Source: Sphingomonas sp. PsM26
Lineage (GTDB): Bacteria; Pseudomonadota; Alphaproteobacteria; Sphingomonadales; Sphingomonadaceae
Assembly (NCBI GenBank): GCA_030433805.1
Contig: JARUXA010000011.1
Span: 1-64,000, forward strand
Length of the DNA: 64,000 bases
Direction of reading: 5' to 3'
The position numbers were made by a program, and so were the translations under genes. Under the pieces are notes generated by a model. That model made no database searches. It saw only the letters and a list, made by a program, of their open reading frames with translations, and had not been told where the DNA came from. Position 1 is the stretch's first letter, and each line of letters begins with the position of its first letter. Below, piece after piece: positions 42,806 to 53,200 of this stretch.

Positions 42806-43338
42806 TGGCGTATTCCAAAGGCGGTCCGGCTGTATGGCAATATATGGCTCAGATCCCCGCTGAGCTTGAAACCAAGGTGTTACGCGGTGCTGCTCGCGCT
42901 GGCGGAAATGTGATCGCTGACGATGCCCGTGAACGCTCTCGTTCGCAGGACGTGAGTGATGGGATCACCAACAAAGTGAAAGCCTCGCCTGGCCAGATCA
43001 CGTCAACCGTATCCGTCGAGGCGGGCTGGGCTCGGTCAGTAGCGATTTGGTTGGAATACGGCACCGCGCCGCATTTCATCTCGGTCGACGACAGCCAGCG
43101 CGAAGGCCGAAGCACAAAACGTATCAACCAGTTGAACAAAGACGGTGCATCGCTGGTCATCGGAGGAAAGTTCGTCGGCACGACTGTTTTCCACGAAGGC
43201 GCGCAGGCCTATCCGTTTCTGCGTCCCGCGCTCGATCACAGCGCAGTCGGAGCGATTGCCGCAGCACAAAGCTACATAAACGCTCGTGTCTCACGCTCAG
43301 GGATCACCGGAACGGCCGAACCCGGAGACGATGAATGA
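42805..43338 (+). CDS. HK97 gp10-like tail completion/neck protein
   Basis: 177 residues from ATG 42805 (TAATG overlap). LETKVLRGAARAGGNVIADDAR and WLEYGTAPHFISVDDS, then YPFLRPALDHS, match the gp10 family. Confidence 0.82.
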   Translation: MAYSKGGPAVWQYMAQIPAELETKVLRGAARAGGNVIADDARERSRSQDVSDGITNKVKASPGQITSTVSVEAGWARSVAIWLEYGTAPHFISVDDSQREGRSTKRINQLNKDGASLVIGGKFVGTTVFHEGAQAYPFLRPALDHSAVGAIAAAQSYINARVSRSGITGTAEPGDDE

Positions 43339-43739
43339 GCGGGGTCGACATTATCGGTGCACTGCTTCGCGGAAGCGACACGATTGCAGCGGCGGTGCCG
43401 GTCGAACGGATAAAAGCCGGTTCTCTTCCTGACAATACTGTCCTGCCAGCGCTTCTCGTCCGGTCGGTGAGCTTGGTTGAGAGGCAGATGTTGCGTCGTG
43501 GGACCTGGGTTCGCCAGTCCGAGCGGATAGCGGTCACCGTGCGTGCCGGTAGCTATCGAGAGCAACGCGAGATCCTCCGGCTGGTTCGCAACGTTTGTGC
43601 GGGTCAGCTCGGTGCCCTCGCTGGCCTGGGCAGCTCTGTGTCTTCGCAGAGCGCCGGCACCGGCCCCGACGTTCGCGGACCTGCCGATAGCTTCGAACAA
43701 ACGCAGGATTTCAAAGTCAGCTTCAACGCTCTCACCTGA
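43335..43739 (+). CDS. tail terminator/completion protein (DUF3168-like)
   Basis: 134 residues. The order in the late operon and the pattern LLRGSDTIAAAVPVERIKAG then ERIAVTVRAGSYREQREIL fit the small tail terminator group that caps the tail tube. Confidence 0.65.
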   Translation: MSGVDIIGALLRGSDTIAAAVPVERIKAGSLPDNTVLPALLVRSVSLVERQMLRRGTWVRQSERIAVTVRAGSYREQREILRLVRNVCAGQLGALAGLGSSVSSQSAGTGPDVRGPADSFEQTQDFKVSFNALT

Positions 43740-43751
43740 CGGAGTTTCACA

Positions 43752-43955
43752 ATGAGCAAGACGATCCAGGCGCTGGTTCTCCGCGCCTTCGACGACGCCA
43801 CCACGGGAAACCGGTTCGAAAAGGACGGCAAGCCGGATCTGACGGAGGGCGAATTCGCGAATTTCGAAGCTGCAGGCTTGGTTCGCAAGGCCGATCCGAC
43901 GGCCCCCGCGCCGACCAAACCCGCCCCTCGTAAGCGCACGCGCGCTGTCAAATAA
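43752..43955 (+). CDS. small basic prophage protein
   Basis: 67 residues with a Pro/Lys/Arg-rich C-terminus (APTKPAPRKRTRAVK). The N-terminal part (TEGEFANFEAAGLVRKA) resembles a short domain seen ahead of tail tube genes. Function unknown. Confidence 0.6.
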   Translation: MSKTIQALVLRAFDDATTGNRFEKDGKPDLTEGEFANFEAAGLVRKADPTAPAPTKPAPRKRTRAVK

Positions 43956-44015
43956 TTCTGCCCGCTCGGGCCGGATGCCGCTGGACCCGCCAGCAAGCCA
44001 CCACGGAGTACAATT

Positions 44016-44468
44016 ATGGGACTTATGACCTCGGCGGGCTCGGCGCTCGCCCTCTCGGCCAACCTACCCGCCTCGCTCGACGAGGCCGGCTACAAGGCGC
44101 TGTCGTTTCTCGAAGTGAACAACATCGAGAAGATCGGTACGATCGGATCACAGTTCGCCAAAGTCGAGTTTCAGCCCCTCAAAGGCCCGAAACAAAAGTT
44201 GAAAGGCAGCGCCGACTACGGGTCGGTGCAGCCATCGGTCGCGCATGATGACGCAGATGCTGGGCAGTCGCTGTTGCGCACCGCGTCGGACGACGAAACG
44301 AACAAGCTGTACGCGTTCCAGGTGACGTACCAGAACGGTGCCAAGCGCTACTTTCTCGGCCGCGTGTTCGGTTACCCCGAAACGACCGATGGTGCCGACA
44401 CCGTGCTGATGGCCGCCCCGACCATCGAGATCTGCACCAAAGTCGTGAAGGTCGCCGGCTCCAACTAA
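44016..44468 (+). CDS. major tail tube protein
   Basis: 150 residues. Signature parts KQKLKGSADYGS and GAKRYFLGRVFG-PETTDGADT are shared almost unchanged with the second copy at 56862. The operon position directly before the frameshifted chaperones is that of the tube protein in lambda-like phages. A GC hairpin follows. Confidence 0.85.
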   Translation: MGLMTSAGSALALSANLPASLDEAGYKALSFLEVNNIEKIGTIGSQFAKVEFQPLKGPKQKLKGSADYGSVQPSVAHDDADAGQSLLRTASDDETNKLYAFQVTYQNGAKRYFLGRVFGYPETTDGADTVLMAAPTIEICTKVVKVAGSN

Positions 44469-44512
44469 ATTCAGTTCCGGCGCCCGCGACGCCGTTGTCT
44501 CTATGCGTCGAT

Positions 44513-44540
44513 CCGCCCCGCTATCGCGGGTGCGGGGCGG
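44513..44540 (+). other. GC hairpin between tail tube and chaperone genes
   Basis: CCGCCCCGC and GCGGGGCGG form a perfect 9-bp stem with a 10-base loop and no T run. It is probably a partial terminator or mRNA-protecting hairpin that raises tail tube yield over downstream genes. Confidence 0.45.
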
Positions 44541-44574
44541 GTCGGCGCACCATCCCCCGCGAGGATAAAACGTT

Positions 44575-44997
44575 ATGAAGATTGCAACTCTTGCCGTGTC
44601 CCCGACTGCGTTCCTGCACCTGAAGGGGCCGGATGGGCAGCTCCTCTACGACGACGGCAAGCCCGTTGGTATTGACCTTTACGGTCCCGGCTCCGACGAA
44701 GCTGCCGCTATCGAATCCGCCCAGTCCGCACGCACGATCAAGCGTATGCAGGACAACGACATGAAGATCGCGGTGCCTTCGGTGGAAACCCAGCGAGAGG
44801 AAACGACCGCGGATCTGGTCGCCTACACCGCAGCTTTCCGCCACCTCGAGCATGACGGCCCTGACGGTCAGCCGCTGGTCGGCAATCATCTCGCAGCAGC
44901 AATTTACTCGGATCCGAAATTCGGTTGGGTCAAGCCTCAGGTGATGAAGTTTGTCGCCGACTGGGGAAAGTTCATGCCCGGATCGCCGATCAGCTGA
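44575..44997 (+). CDS. tail assembly chaperone, G-like form
   Basis: 140 residues. An N-terminal beta region (MKIATLAVSPTAFLHLKGPD) is followed by a helical part. The ribosome can slip at GGGAAAG (44964-44970) after residue 132 and continue in the -1 frame to give a 286-residue fusion, as with lambda gpG/gpGT. Both forms guide tube assembly around the tape measure. Confidence 0.85.
   Translation: MKIATLAVSPTAFLHLKGPDGQLLYDDGKPVGIDLYGPGSDEAAAIESAQSARTIKRMQDNDMKIAVPSVETQREETTADLVAYTAAFRHLEHDGPDGQPLVGNHLAAAIYSDPKFGWVKPQVMKFVADWGKFMPGSPIS
44964..44970 (+). promoter_or_regulatory. programmed -1 ribosomal frameshift site GGGAAAG
   Basis: The zero-frame codons read TGG GGA AAG, so the heptamer is G-GGA-AAG, identical to the lambda G/GT slippery sequence. 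The -1 frame is open from here to 45434 and encodes the T-like domain. Confidence 0.85.
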
Positions 44998-45434
44998 TCC
45001 TGTTCGTCCGGCATATGGCGTGGCTACACGCTACGCCTAAGCCGGACGCTGGCACGAAGCGCGCCGCAATGGTGGATGCTGACGCGCCTCCCCCGCTCAG
45101 TCGCATCGCGGCTCTGAAGCGTGACGGCATTCCTATTCAGATGCCGCCCAACCCGGCGAAGCACTTAGTCGAGTTCCTCATCGAAATAGGCATGAGTGAA
45201 GCGGCGGGGATGGGAATGGTCCCGCTGAGCTGGCGCGAGATCAGGGCCTGGTGCGAGAATACGCGTGTCGTTCTGGCCCCGTGGGAACTTCGTCTGATCC
45301 GACGCATGTCAGCTGAATACCTGGCGGAAGGGCGTCGGGCTGAAAGCGAGAATGCGCCTCCGCCCTGGCGTGCTGAAATCACACAACGTGAAATCGACGT
45401 CGAACAAGCCCGGCTGGAAATGCTGCTCGGGTGA
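44970..45434 (+). CDS. tail assembly chaperone, T-like extension made by -1 frameshift
   Basis: 154 residues in the -1 frame. The core (LVEFLIEIGMSEAAGMGMVP then SWREIRAWCENTRVVLAPWE, LRLIRRMSAEYLAEGRRAES) is a typical tail chaperone C-terminal domain. Independent initiation at ATG 45015 or 45069 is possible, but no good ribosome site is seen. Confidence 0.8.
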   Translation, partial: VHARIADQLILFVRHMAWLHATPKPDAGTKRAAMVDADAPPPLSRIAALKRDGIPIQMPPNPAKHLVEFLIEIGMSEAAGMGMVPLSWREIRAWCENTRVVLAPWELRLIRRMSAEYLAEGRRAESENAPPPWRAEITQREIDVEQARLEMLLG

Positions 45435-45474
45435 CGGCGATCTGCATCATCAACCTTAAGGACCGGAGATTGCC

Positions 45475-48400
45475 ATGAATGACGGCGCGCCGAGCCTCGA
45501 GGTAGGCTTCCAGATCGAGACGGGCAGCTCGTTCAACGAAGTACAGCGTCTTCAGGCTGTGATGGAGAGTGCCGAGGGAAAGGTCCTGGCCGCAGCGGCT
45601 CAGATCGAGCGAGCAACCAGTGGCATGGTTGGGCAGGCCGCGACTGCCAATGTCGTTGCGTTCGGCAATGCCGCCACGCGTGCCGGCGTAGACGCCGCAC
45701 GTGCGTTGCGCGCAGCCGAAACGGCAGGCGAGGGCCTTTCTCGGAGCATGGAACGACAGATCGCGAACTTCGGCAAAACGAAGGACGAGATCCGCGCAGC
45801 ACGCGTCGAAGTGGCAGCACTGGCAGCAGCGGAGCAAGGGCTGACTGAGTTGTCAGGCCGGCTCCAAGCTCAGAATACGGCCTTGGAAGCGCAGGCGCAA
45901 AGTTCGCGAAGCGCCGCGCTTGCGTACAACATGTTTGAAGCCGCTGCGCACAAGGGGGCGGCGGCAATGCGCGAAGCTGATGCTGCGGCCGCGTCGTCGG
46001 CGTTAGAGAAGAAGGCGCAGGAGCTACGGTCGGCTTCGCTAGCCTACAATATGTTTGAAGCCGCAGCTCGTAAGGGCGGGGAGGCGCTACGCGAAGAAGA
46101 GGCTGCTCAGGGCCGTTCTCAAGCCGCTGCTGCTGCTGCCGCGACCAAGCGTCTTGCTGACGAGCATGAGCGCCTCGCTGCGATGGTTCGTGGGTCGCAC
46201 GATGCGCAAATGGCGGACGTGGCAGCGGCCGAGCGGCTACGCTCGTCGACCGACCCGCTTTACGCCGCGACGAAACGCCTGAACGCTGAGATGGAGGAAT
46301 CAACTCGTCTGTATCGTGCGGGTGCGACTGCCCCTGTTGAGTATGCTCGCCAGCAGAGTGTCCTCACTGCCCGGTTGACGGAGGCTGCAAAGCAGCACGA
46401 CGCCGTCGCTGTCTCAGCGCGGAAGAGCGGTTTTGCGCTACGCCAGTTTGCGTTGCAGATGCCGGATATCATCCAAGGTTTGCTGACTGGTCAGAAACCA
46501 ATGACGGTGTTCATCCAACAGGGCGGCCAGATCGCCCAGGTTGGCATGATGGCGGAAGGCGGGCTCAAAGGCTTTGCCGGGCAGCTCGGTGCTGTGGCGC
46601 TGCGGTTTGCCCCTCTTGCTCTTGGCGCAGCTGGCGCAGTCGCCGCGTTCGCCCTGTTCGATCGCGCGGTGACGTCTGGCGTCAACACCAAAGATCTGAT
46701 CGGTCAGCTGGGTCTCACGCATGCTGAGATCAAGCGTTTGAAAGACACGACGGTTACGTCCGGCGACGTGATCAAGGCGACGTTTCAGGTCATGGCGGAA
46801 CGTGTCGGCCTCCATCTCGGCAACATGTCGAAGTGGTTCGGCCAGACGATGGATTACATGACGCGGCTTGGTCGCGATGCAATGGCTGGCCTTTACGCCG
46901 GGATCGTCGGCACATTCGATGCCATCTCGATCGCAGCGCGCGACATCAAGGCGGGCAAGGGCATCGGCGACATTCTCAGTGACGTCGACAGGAACATGTC
47001 TGCCCGCTTCAACCAGGCGCGCGGAGCGTTGAACAAGTTCGGTACCGATGTGACCAAACAGATCGCATCTAACAAGCTGAAGGATCTTCAAAAGCAGGCG
47101 AACGAAATCAAAGCGGATCGTACCCCGAAAAAGGACACGCACGCGGAGCAGCTCGCCCGCGACGCGGCGGCTATCGAGGCGCAAATTCGCAATCTGTACG
47201 CCTTGGCGGACGCTTACGATGTGTCGGGCGCTGCCGCCCTCATCGCAGAAGCACGCGTGAAGGCCGAAAGTCAGGCTATTCGCAAGCGTGGCGATATCGA
47301 GGCAGCGGTAGCAAGGCAGGTCAGTCTCGCTATTGGCCAACGTGTTGCGGATGCCGCGAAAGGGACTGCTGCAATGCGCGAGCAGGCCGACGCGCAGGAT
47401 CGCGTCAACGCGGCGGTAGCCGCTGGTACAGTCCCTGCGGCGCGCGCCGCAGAACTGTTGCGAGATCGCTTGGCTGATCTACCGCTCCTCGCCGCCATGG
47501 AAGCGGCGAACGCCACAGGCAATGCCGCGGCAGCGTCGAGGGCGGCGGACGCGCTTGACCGGCAGCGTGCTGCACGCGATCGTTTGACCGATTCCGAGAC
47601 AAAGGCTCGCTACCTCTCTGCGATGGCGACCGGCGCCGACCAGCTCGCCATCCAACGCGAAGAACTCCGCCTGGTGGGGGCGACGGATGAAGCTCGGGTG
47701 CGGGCGCTGGCAACCCTTCGGGCAACCCAAGAAGCCCGCGACTTCACTGGTAAGGACGGAGCAGCCTATGTTGCTCAGCAGGTCGAGATCGCTCTCGCGA
47801 CGGAGCGCACCGCTGCAGCTACGCGCGATTTGAATGGCAGCCTAAGCTTTACCGCCGATCGCTGGGATATGATCGCACGCAACGTGCAGACCGCTGCGCA
47901 GGGCATGGCTGACGCATTCGGAAACGTCGGCCGAGCAATTGGCGACATGGCATCCGTTTACACCAATTACGAAGCTGACCGCGCGCGCCTGGCTCAACAG
48001 CGCGATGCAGAAATTAAGGCTTCTGGCGGGCTGCAATCGTCGATCGACCGCGCCAACCAGCGCTTCGCACTGGCATCGGCAACGTCGCAGGTCGGCGCTT
48101 ACGGCGACATGGCGCAGGCGGCCAAAGGCTTCTTTGACGAGAAGAGCAAGGGTTATCAGACCATGCTCGCCGCAGAGAAGGTATTCCGGGCGGTCGAGTT
48201 TGCGTTGTCGGTCAAGGCGATGGCGCAGGACGCGATCCATACCGCATCGAGCGTCGGGAAGAGCGCCATTCGCGCCGCTGCAAGCGGCGTGGAAGCGGTC
48301 GCGAAGGCCATCGCTTCCCTGCCTTTTCCGGCAAACATCGCGGCGGGCGCTGCAACCGTGGCGGCCCTCGCTGCCATTGGTGTGTCGGTGGCCGGAGGGC

Positions 48401-50286
48401 TCGGTGGTGGCGGCAAGAGCAATGTCGTCAAGGCGAACGACGGGACCGGAACAGTGCTCGGCGATAGCTCGGCAAAGTCCGACAGCATCAAGAACGCGAT
48501 CGACGCGCTTAAGGAGGTAGATACGTTGACGAATACCTTCGCGCGCCAGATGGCGGCATCGCTTCGGTCGATCGACAGCCAGATCGGCAACGTTGCATCG
48601 CTCGTGTCACGCGCCGGCGACGTCAACGCCTCGGCTGGCGTGACCGAAGGGTTCAAGTCGAACCTGCTCGGTTCGGTGCTTGGCAAGATCCCGCTGATTG
48701 GCGGTCTGCTCGGCTCACTGTTCGGCTCGACCACCACTGTGACAGGGAACGGTCTGTACGGAGGTGCGCAGTCGGTTGGCTCCATCCTTGGCGGAGGCTT
48801 CGACGCCAAGTATTATTCGGACATTCAGAAAAAATCGAAGTTCCTTGGCATCACGACCGGGACGAAGAACTCGACGCAATACAGTGGTGCCAACGCTACG
48901 CTCGCCAACCAGTTCACGCTCATCCTGCGCCAGTTTAACGACGCGATCGTGTCCGCAGCCGGCCCGCTCGGTTCGGCTACTGGCGAAATCCAGAACCGCC
49001 TGAACGGCTTCATCGTCAACATCGGCAAGATCGACCTGAAAGGCCTCACCGGAACCGAGATCCAAGAGAAGCTCTCCGCAGTGTTCGGTGCAGCTGCCGA
49101 CAACATGGCCAACGCAGCGTTTCCCGGTATCGAGCGCTTCCAAAAGGTCGGTGAGGGAGCATTCGAAACACTGGTGCGGGTTGCGTCGACCGTCGAGGCC
49201 GTCACCAACGCGATGGACCAGCTCGGCAGCGGTGCGCGCGGGCTTGGGATCGACGCCAAGGTTGGCCTTGCCGCGCAGTTCGACACGCTGTCGGATCTTA
49301 CCAGCGCAGTCGACGGCTATTTCCAGGCGTTCTATTCGTCCGAGGAACAGGCCGCAGCCAAGCAAGCGCAGCTGGCGCGGGTATTCGGTAGCCTCAATGT
49401 AGCCATGCCCGGCACGCTGGCGGCATTCCGCGCGCTTGTTGAGGCGCAGGACCTGAACACCGCGGCGGGGCAGTCGACCTACGCTACGCTGCTGCAGCTG
49501 GCTCCTGCGTTCGCGGATCTGCAGAAGTCGATGGAGGGGGCCAAGAGCGCAGCCGACATCGCCAGCGAACGGAACGACCTCCAACGCCAGATCTTGCAGC
49601 TGCAGGGCAATACCGCAGCGATCCGCGCGCTCGACCTGGCCAAGATCGACAGCAGCAACCGCGCGCTGCAGGAGCAGGTCTGGGCTATTCAGGATGCGCA
49701 GGACGCGGCCAAGGCGGCGGACGAACTGCGCGCGGCGTGGACCTCGGTCGGCGACAGCATCATGGACGAAGTGAAACGGATCCGCGGCCTTACCGGCACG
49801 AACGGCGGTACCAGCTTCGCGTCGCTGATGGGCCAATTTAATGCGGCGACCGCAGCGGCGCGCGGCGGCGATCAGGATGCAGCAAAAAGCCTGCCTCAGC
49901 TTTCGCAGGCGATGCTCAGCGCGGCTGCGCTCGTTGCAACCAGCCGGCAGGAACTGGATCGAGTGCAGGCGCAGACTGCGGCAAGTCTCGAGGCAACGAA
50001 TGCGGCGATCGGCAGCCTGGCCAACAGCGTCACGCCTGACAGGTCGCTTGCCGTCCTATTGGCTGACGCAGCGGCGACGCAAGCCGGTGCTAAGCCGACA
50101 GCCGCGAACGATGACATGACTGTGGCATTCCGAGTCCTTCGCGACGAGCTGGCGCAGCTGCGTGCAGATACCAACGCGGGTAATGCGGCGATTGCAGGGA
50201 ACACGGGCAGCATCAAGCGGGTGCTCGACAACGTGACGGCTGACAGCCAAGGCACGGCGATCAGCGTAGCGAGTGCTGCGGCATGA
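45475..50286 (+). CDS. tail length tape measure protein
   Basis: 1603 residues, Ala-rich and mostly helical. A conserved block near 325-400 (FALRQFALQMPDIIQGLLTG, QKPMTVFIQQGGQIAQVGMM) is typical of tape measures, with hydrophobic stretches at ~365-395 and ~935-985. Two near-copies of AALAYNMFEAAAHKG/ASLAYNMFEAARKG-like sequence occur around 145-200, an internal repeat. It sets tail length; by the usual 1.5 A per residue rule the tail would be roughly 0.24 micrometre (inference). Confidence 0.93.
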   Translation: MNDGAPSLEVGFQIETGSSFNEVQRLQAVMESAEGKVLAAAAQIERATSGMVGQAATANVVAFGNAATRAGVDAARALRAAETAGEGLSRSMERQIANFGKTKDEIRAARVEVAALAAAEQGLTELSGRLQAQNTALEAQAQSSRSAALAYNMFEAAAHKGAAAMREADAAAASSALEKKAQELRSASLAYNMFEAAARKGGEALREEEAAQGRSQAAAAAAATKRLADEHERLAAMVRGSHDAQMADVAAAERLRSSTDPLYAATKRLNAEMEESTRLYRAGATAPVEYARQQSVLTARLTEAAKQHDAVAVSARKSGFALRQFALQMPDIIQGLLTGQKPMTVFIQQGGQIAQVGMMAEGGLKGFAGQLGAVALRFAPLALGAAGAVAAFALFDRAVTSGVNTKDLIGQLGLTHAEIKRLKDTTVTSGDVIKATFQVMAERVGLHLGNMSKWFGQTMDYMTRLGRDAMAGLYAGIVGTFDAISIAARDIKAGKGIGDILSDVDRNMSARFNQARGALNKFGTDVTKQIASNKLKDLQKQANEIKADRTPKKDTHAEQLARDAAAIEAQIRNLYALADAYDVSGAAALIAEARVKAESQAIRKRGDIEAAVARQVSLAIGQRVADAAKGTAAMREQADAQDRVNAAVAAGTVPAARAAELLRDRLADLPLLAAMEAANATGNAAAASRAADALDRQRAARDRLTDSETKARYLSAMATGADQLAIQREELRLVGATDEARVRALATLRATQEARDFTGKDGAAYVAQQVEIALATERTAAATRDLNGSLSFTADRWDMIARNVQTAAQGMADAFGNVGRAIGDMASVYTNYEADRARLAQQRDAEIKASGGLQSSIDRANQRFALASATSQVGAYGDMAQAAKGFFDEKSKGYQTMLAAEKVFRAVEFALSVKAMAQDAIHTASSVGKSAIRAAASGVEAVAKAIASLPFPANIAAGAATVAALAAIGVSVAGGLGGGGKSNVVKANDGTGTVLGDSSAKSDSIKNAIDALKEVDTLTNTFARQMAASLRSIDSQIGNVASLVSRAGDVNASAGVTEGFKSNLLGSVLGKIPLIGGLLGSLFGSTTTVTGNGLYGGAQSVGSILGGGFDAKYYSDIQKKSKFLGITTGTKNSTQYSGANATLANQFTLILRQFNDAIVSAAGPLGSATGEIQNRLNGFIVNIGKIDLKGLTGTEIQEKLSAVFGAAADNMANAAFPGIERFQKVGEGAFETLVRVASTVEAVTNAMDQLGSGARGLGIDAKVGLAAQFDTLSDLTSAVDGYFQAFYSSEEQAAAKQAQLARVFGSLNVAMPGTLAAFRALVEAQDLNTAAGQSTYATLLQLAPAFADLQKSMEGAKSAADIASERNDLQRQILQLQGNTAAIRALDLAKIDSSNRALQEQVWAIQDAQDAAKAADELRAAWTSVGDSIMDEVKRIRGLTGTNGGTSFASLMGQFNAATAAARGGDQDAAKSLPQLSQAMLSAAALVATSRQELDRVQAQTAASLEATNAAIGSLANSVTPDRSLAVLLADAAATQAGAKPTAANDDMTVAFRVLRDELAQLRADTNAGNAAIAGNTGSIKRVLDNVTADSQGTAISVASAAA

Positions 50287-53200
50287 AGGTGCTGACCGAC
50301 AACGGTGAGCGCTTCGATCTCGGTACGACCGAAACGACGCCCACTGTCGGCATCACCGACTACAGCCGGCGCGTGACCGATGATTATGGCGTCACGACTG
50401 TTGTGGAGCGGGGCTTCTCGCGTCGTATGTCCGTGCGGCTTGGCGTTCCGACGGATCTGGTTGACGGAGTTCAACGTCGATTAGCCACTCTGCGTGCCAC
50501 CGCTGCGACATGGGTCGCTGACGCGGAGTTGGCGTGTCTTTCGATCAAGGGATTTTTTAAAGACTTCGATATCGACCTCTCGACGCCGTCACTCAGCTAT
50601 TGCACGTTGACGGTGGAGGGGCTGCTCGAGACGGAGCCTCTGATCGACGTAGGCGGAGATCCTTCGCCGGGAGGGCAGCCCTCGACGCTGCAGTTGCTTC
50701 ACCCAGCCGTGATCAGCGACGCAACGCTCGTTTCCAGCAACGTCGCTGAGACGGAATATCCCGCCTGGTCGGCCAGGGCGACCTATGCGAGCGGTGCGCG
50801 AGTCATCTTGCCGCAGGCGCACCGCGTATTTGAAAGCGCAATTGCCGGTAATCTCGGGAATGACCCGGCGGCGCAATCCGGCAAATGGATTGATATCGGA
50901 CCGACCAACCGCTGGGCGATGTTCGACCAGGCTTTGGGGTCGGCGACTGATCGGGTTGGATCGGTCGCTGTAACGGTTGAAGCGCCGTCCATCCAAGCCG
51001 TCGCGCTGTTGGACGTCGTCGGGTTGACGGTTCGCGTTCAGGCAACGGGTTACGATCAGATTCAAACGGTAGTTGCAGGGGCTATCACGTTCCTAGACTT
51101 GCCGGCCGGGATCACGCGCGTGTCGGTCATCATTGGCGGTACTGATACCGTGTCAGTCGGAACGCTTCTGGTCGGCAAGATCGTTGGCCTTGGGATTACG
51201 GAGGCATCGCCCACGGCCGGAATTACCGATTACAGCCGTAAGGACGTCGACGACTTCGGCGCGGTGACGATCGTAGAGCGTGCCTGGGCTAAGCGGATGA
51301 GCGCGAGGGCGTTGATTGATACCTCGGCGATCGACGCGGTCTTCAGTCGTATTGCCGGCGTTCGTGCAACGCCGGCCTTGTGGATTGGACAGGACGGATT
51401 CGACAGCCTGACGATCTATGGCTTCTTCAAAGACTTCTCGATTGAGGTAAGCGAAAAGACCAGCAAGCTTTCCTTGTCGATTGAAGGTTTAAGCACCGCG
51501 GGCAAAACTAGGCCTTTCGCGGGGGGCAACGTAGATTGGCCAAACGTAGGCGATCCCGACGGCACTAAACCTAAGGATAATGCCGACGTAACGGGCGAGA
51601 ACACGTCTAAGGACACAAAAGCAGTCGGCGGTAAGCCCGTCGAGGCGCTACTTGCCCAGCACGATAAAGCACTCAAAGACATCGACGATCTGATCAATAG
51701 CGTCGAAGCGATCGCTGGAGGTCAAATCGAGGGTGCCGACGAGGCGATCGCCGCAGCGGAGGCGGCGCGGGACGCAGCCAAGGCATCGGCAGCAGAGGCA
51801 TATCAGAATGCTCTAGCTGCGGCGAAGAAGGTCGAGGACGCAAGCGGGTTCGCCACGACCGCAAGCGGTGCTGCGCAAACTGCCACGCAAAAGGTAACCG
51901 AAGCCGGTCAGCAGGCGGTCAATGCGAAGGCTCAGGCAGACATCGCAGTCACCAAAGCCGGCACCGCCACCTCGGCCTCGGACAGCGCAGCGATAAGCGA
52001 GCGCAATGCCAATGACTCCAAGGTTGCTGCCGCGCGCAGCGAGACGCTGTCGGCCTCGAGCGAACAGTCGGCCGCCGGATCTGCCGATGCGTCTGGAAGG
52101 TCAGCCGCTTCGGCCAGCGCATCCGAAGGGAATGCCGGTCGTAGCTCGCAGGCCGCCGCGCAAGCCGTTCTCGATGCGCGCGCACAGAACGAAGCGGCCG
52201 TTGCACAGGCACGGATCGCTACCGACCAGGCTGCTTTGGCAACCAGGGAGGCATCGCGCGCCGAGACCAACGCGACCCTGTCGGCGCGCTTCGGAGCCAC
52301 GGGCGGCAACTGGCTGCTCAACACCGCATTCACGTCGACGGACGCCTGGAATTACCAGGGCAACTACCCGAACGGCAACCCGGAGGCGGCATTCCAGACG
52401 AACGCTGGCCCGCCCGAATTTCACCCGGTCGGTGAGAACGTCCTGTCGATGGTCCAAAACGCCCCCAAAGGCGGCGGCACGTACATCGAATGGGTCAGCC
52501 GACGCTTCCCTGTCGCCAAAGGGGTGACGCCGTTCGTTCAGTTCTTCGCGTTCCTCAACGCGCACCGAGCCAACGTCACATTCGTTCTTGTGATCGAGGA
52601 CGCAAACAGCCGGCAGCTGTACGTATCGGACGCCAGCCCGGTTGCGGCAAAGGGCGGCATTGGCAACACGCCAGATGGATACATTCGAATTGGAACGCAG
52701 TGCGTGCCGGTGCCCGAGGGTGCAACTCAGGCATATGTGATCTTCCGAAAGTACGACACGAACCCAGGGAACGCTGACAGCTATGCTTGGCTGTGGCGAC
52801 CCTATGTGGGCGAAGCTCGCGAAGGCCAGACCTTCTGGAACTCGTTCACGCCGGGGTCCGGGATCGCACAGGAGGTTGGGCTCGCGCAGGTCGACCAGCT
52901 AGGCAGGGCGTTCGCTAACGCGGATAGCGCGCTCAGCCAGCGCATCGACAGCACCGACGGGGAAATCGGCGGGCTCAAGGCGAGCACCAAGATCACGCAG
53001 GACTCGGTCGTCGATCTCAAGAGCAACGAGGCCGCCGCACGCATCCGGCTTATCGCGACATCCCCAGGTGGCCGTGCGACCGTTGACATCTTCTCGTCGG
53101 CCAGCGGCGGCGCAGGTGTTCAGATCGGCGGCAACGTCAGCATCCACGGTGACCTCACGATCGACGGCACGTTCACGCCGCGCAAGTTCAACGGCAGCAG

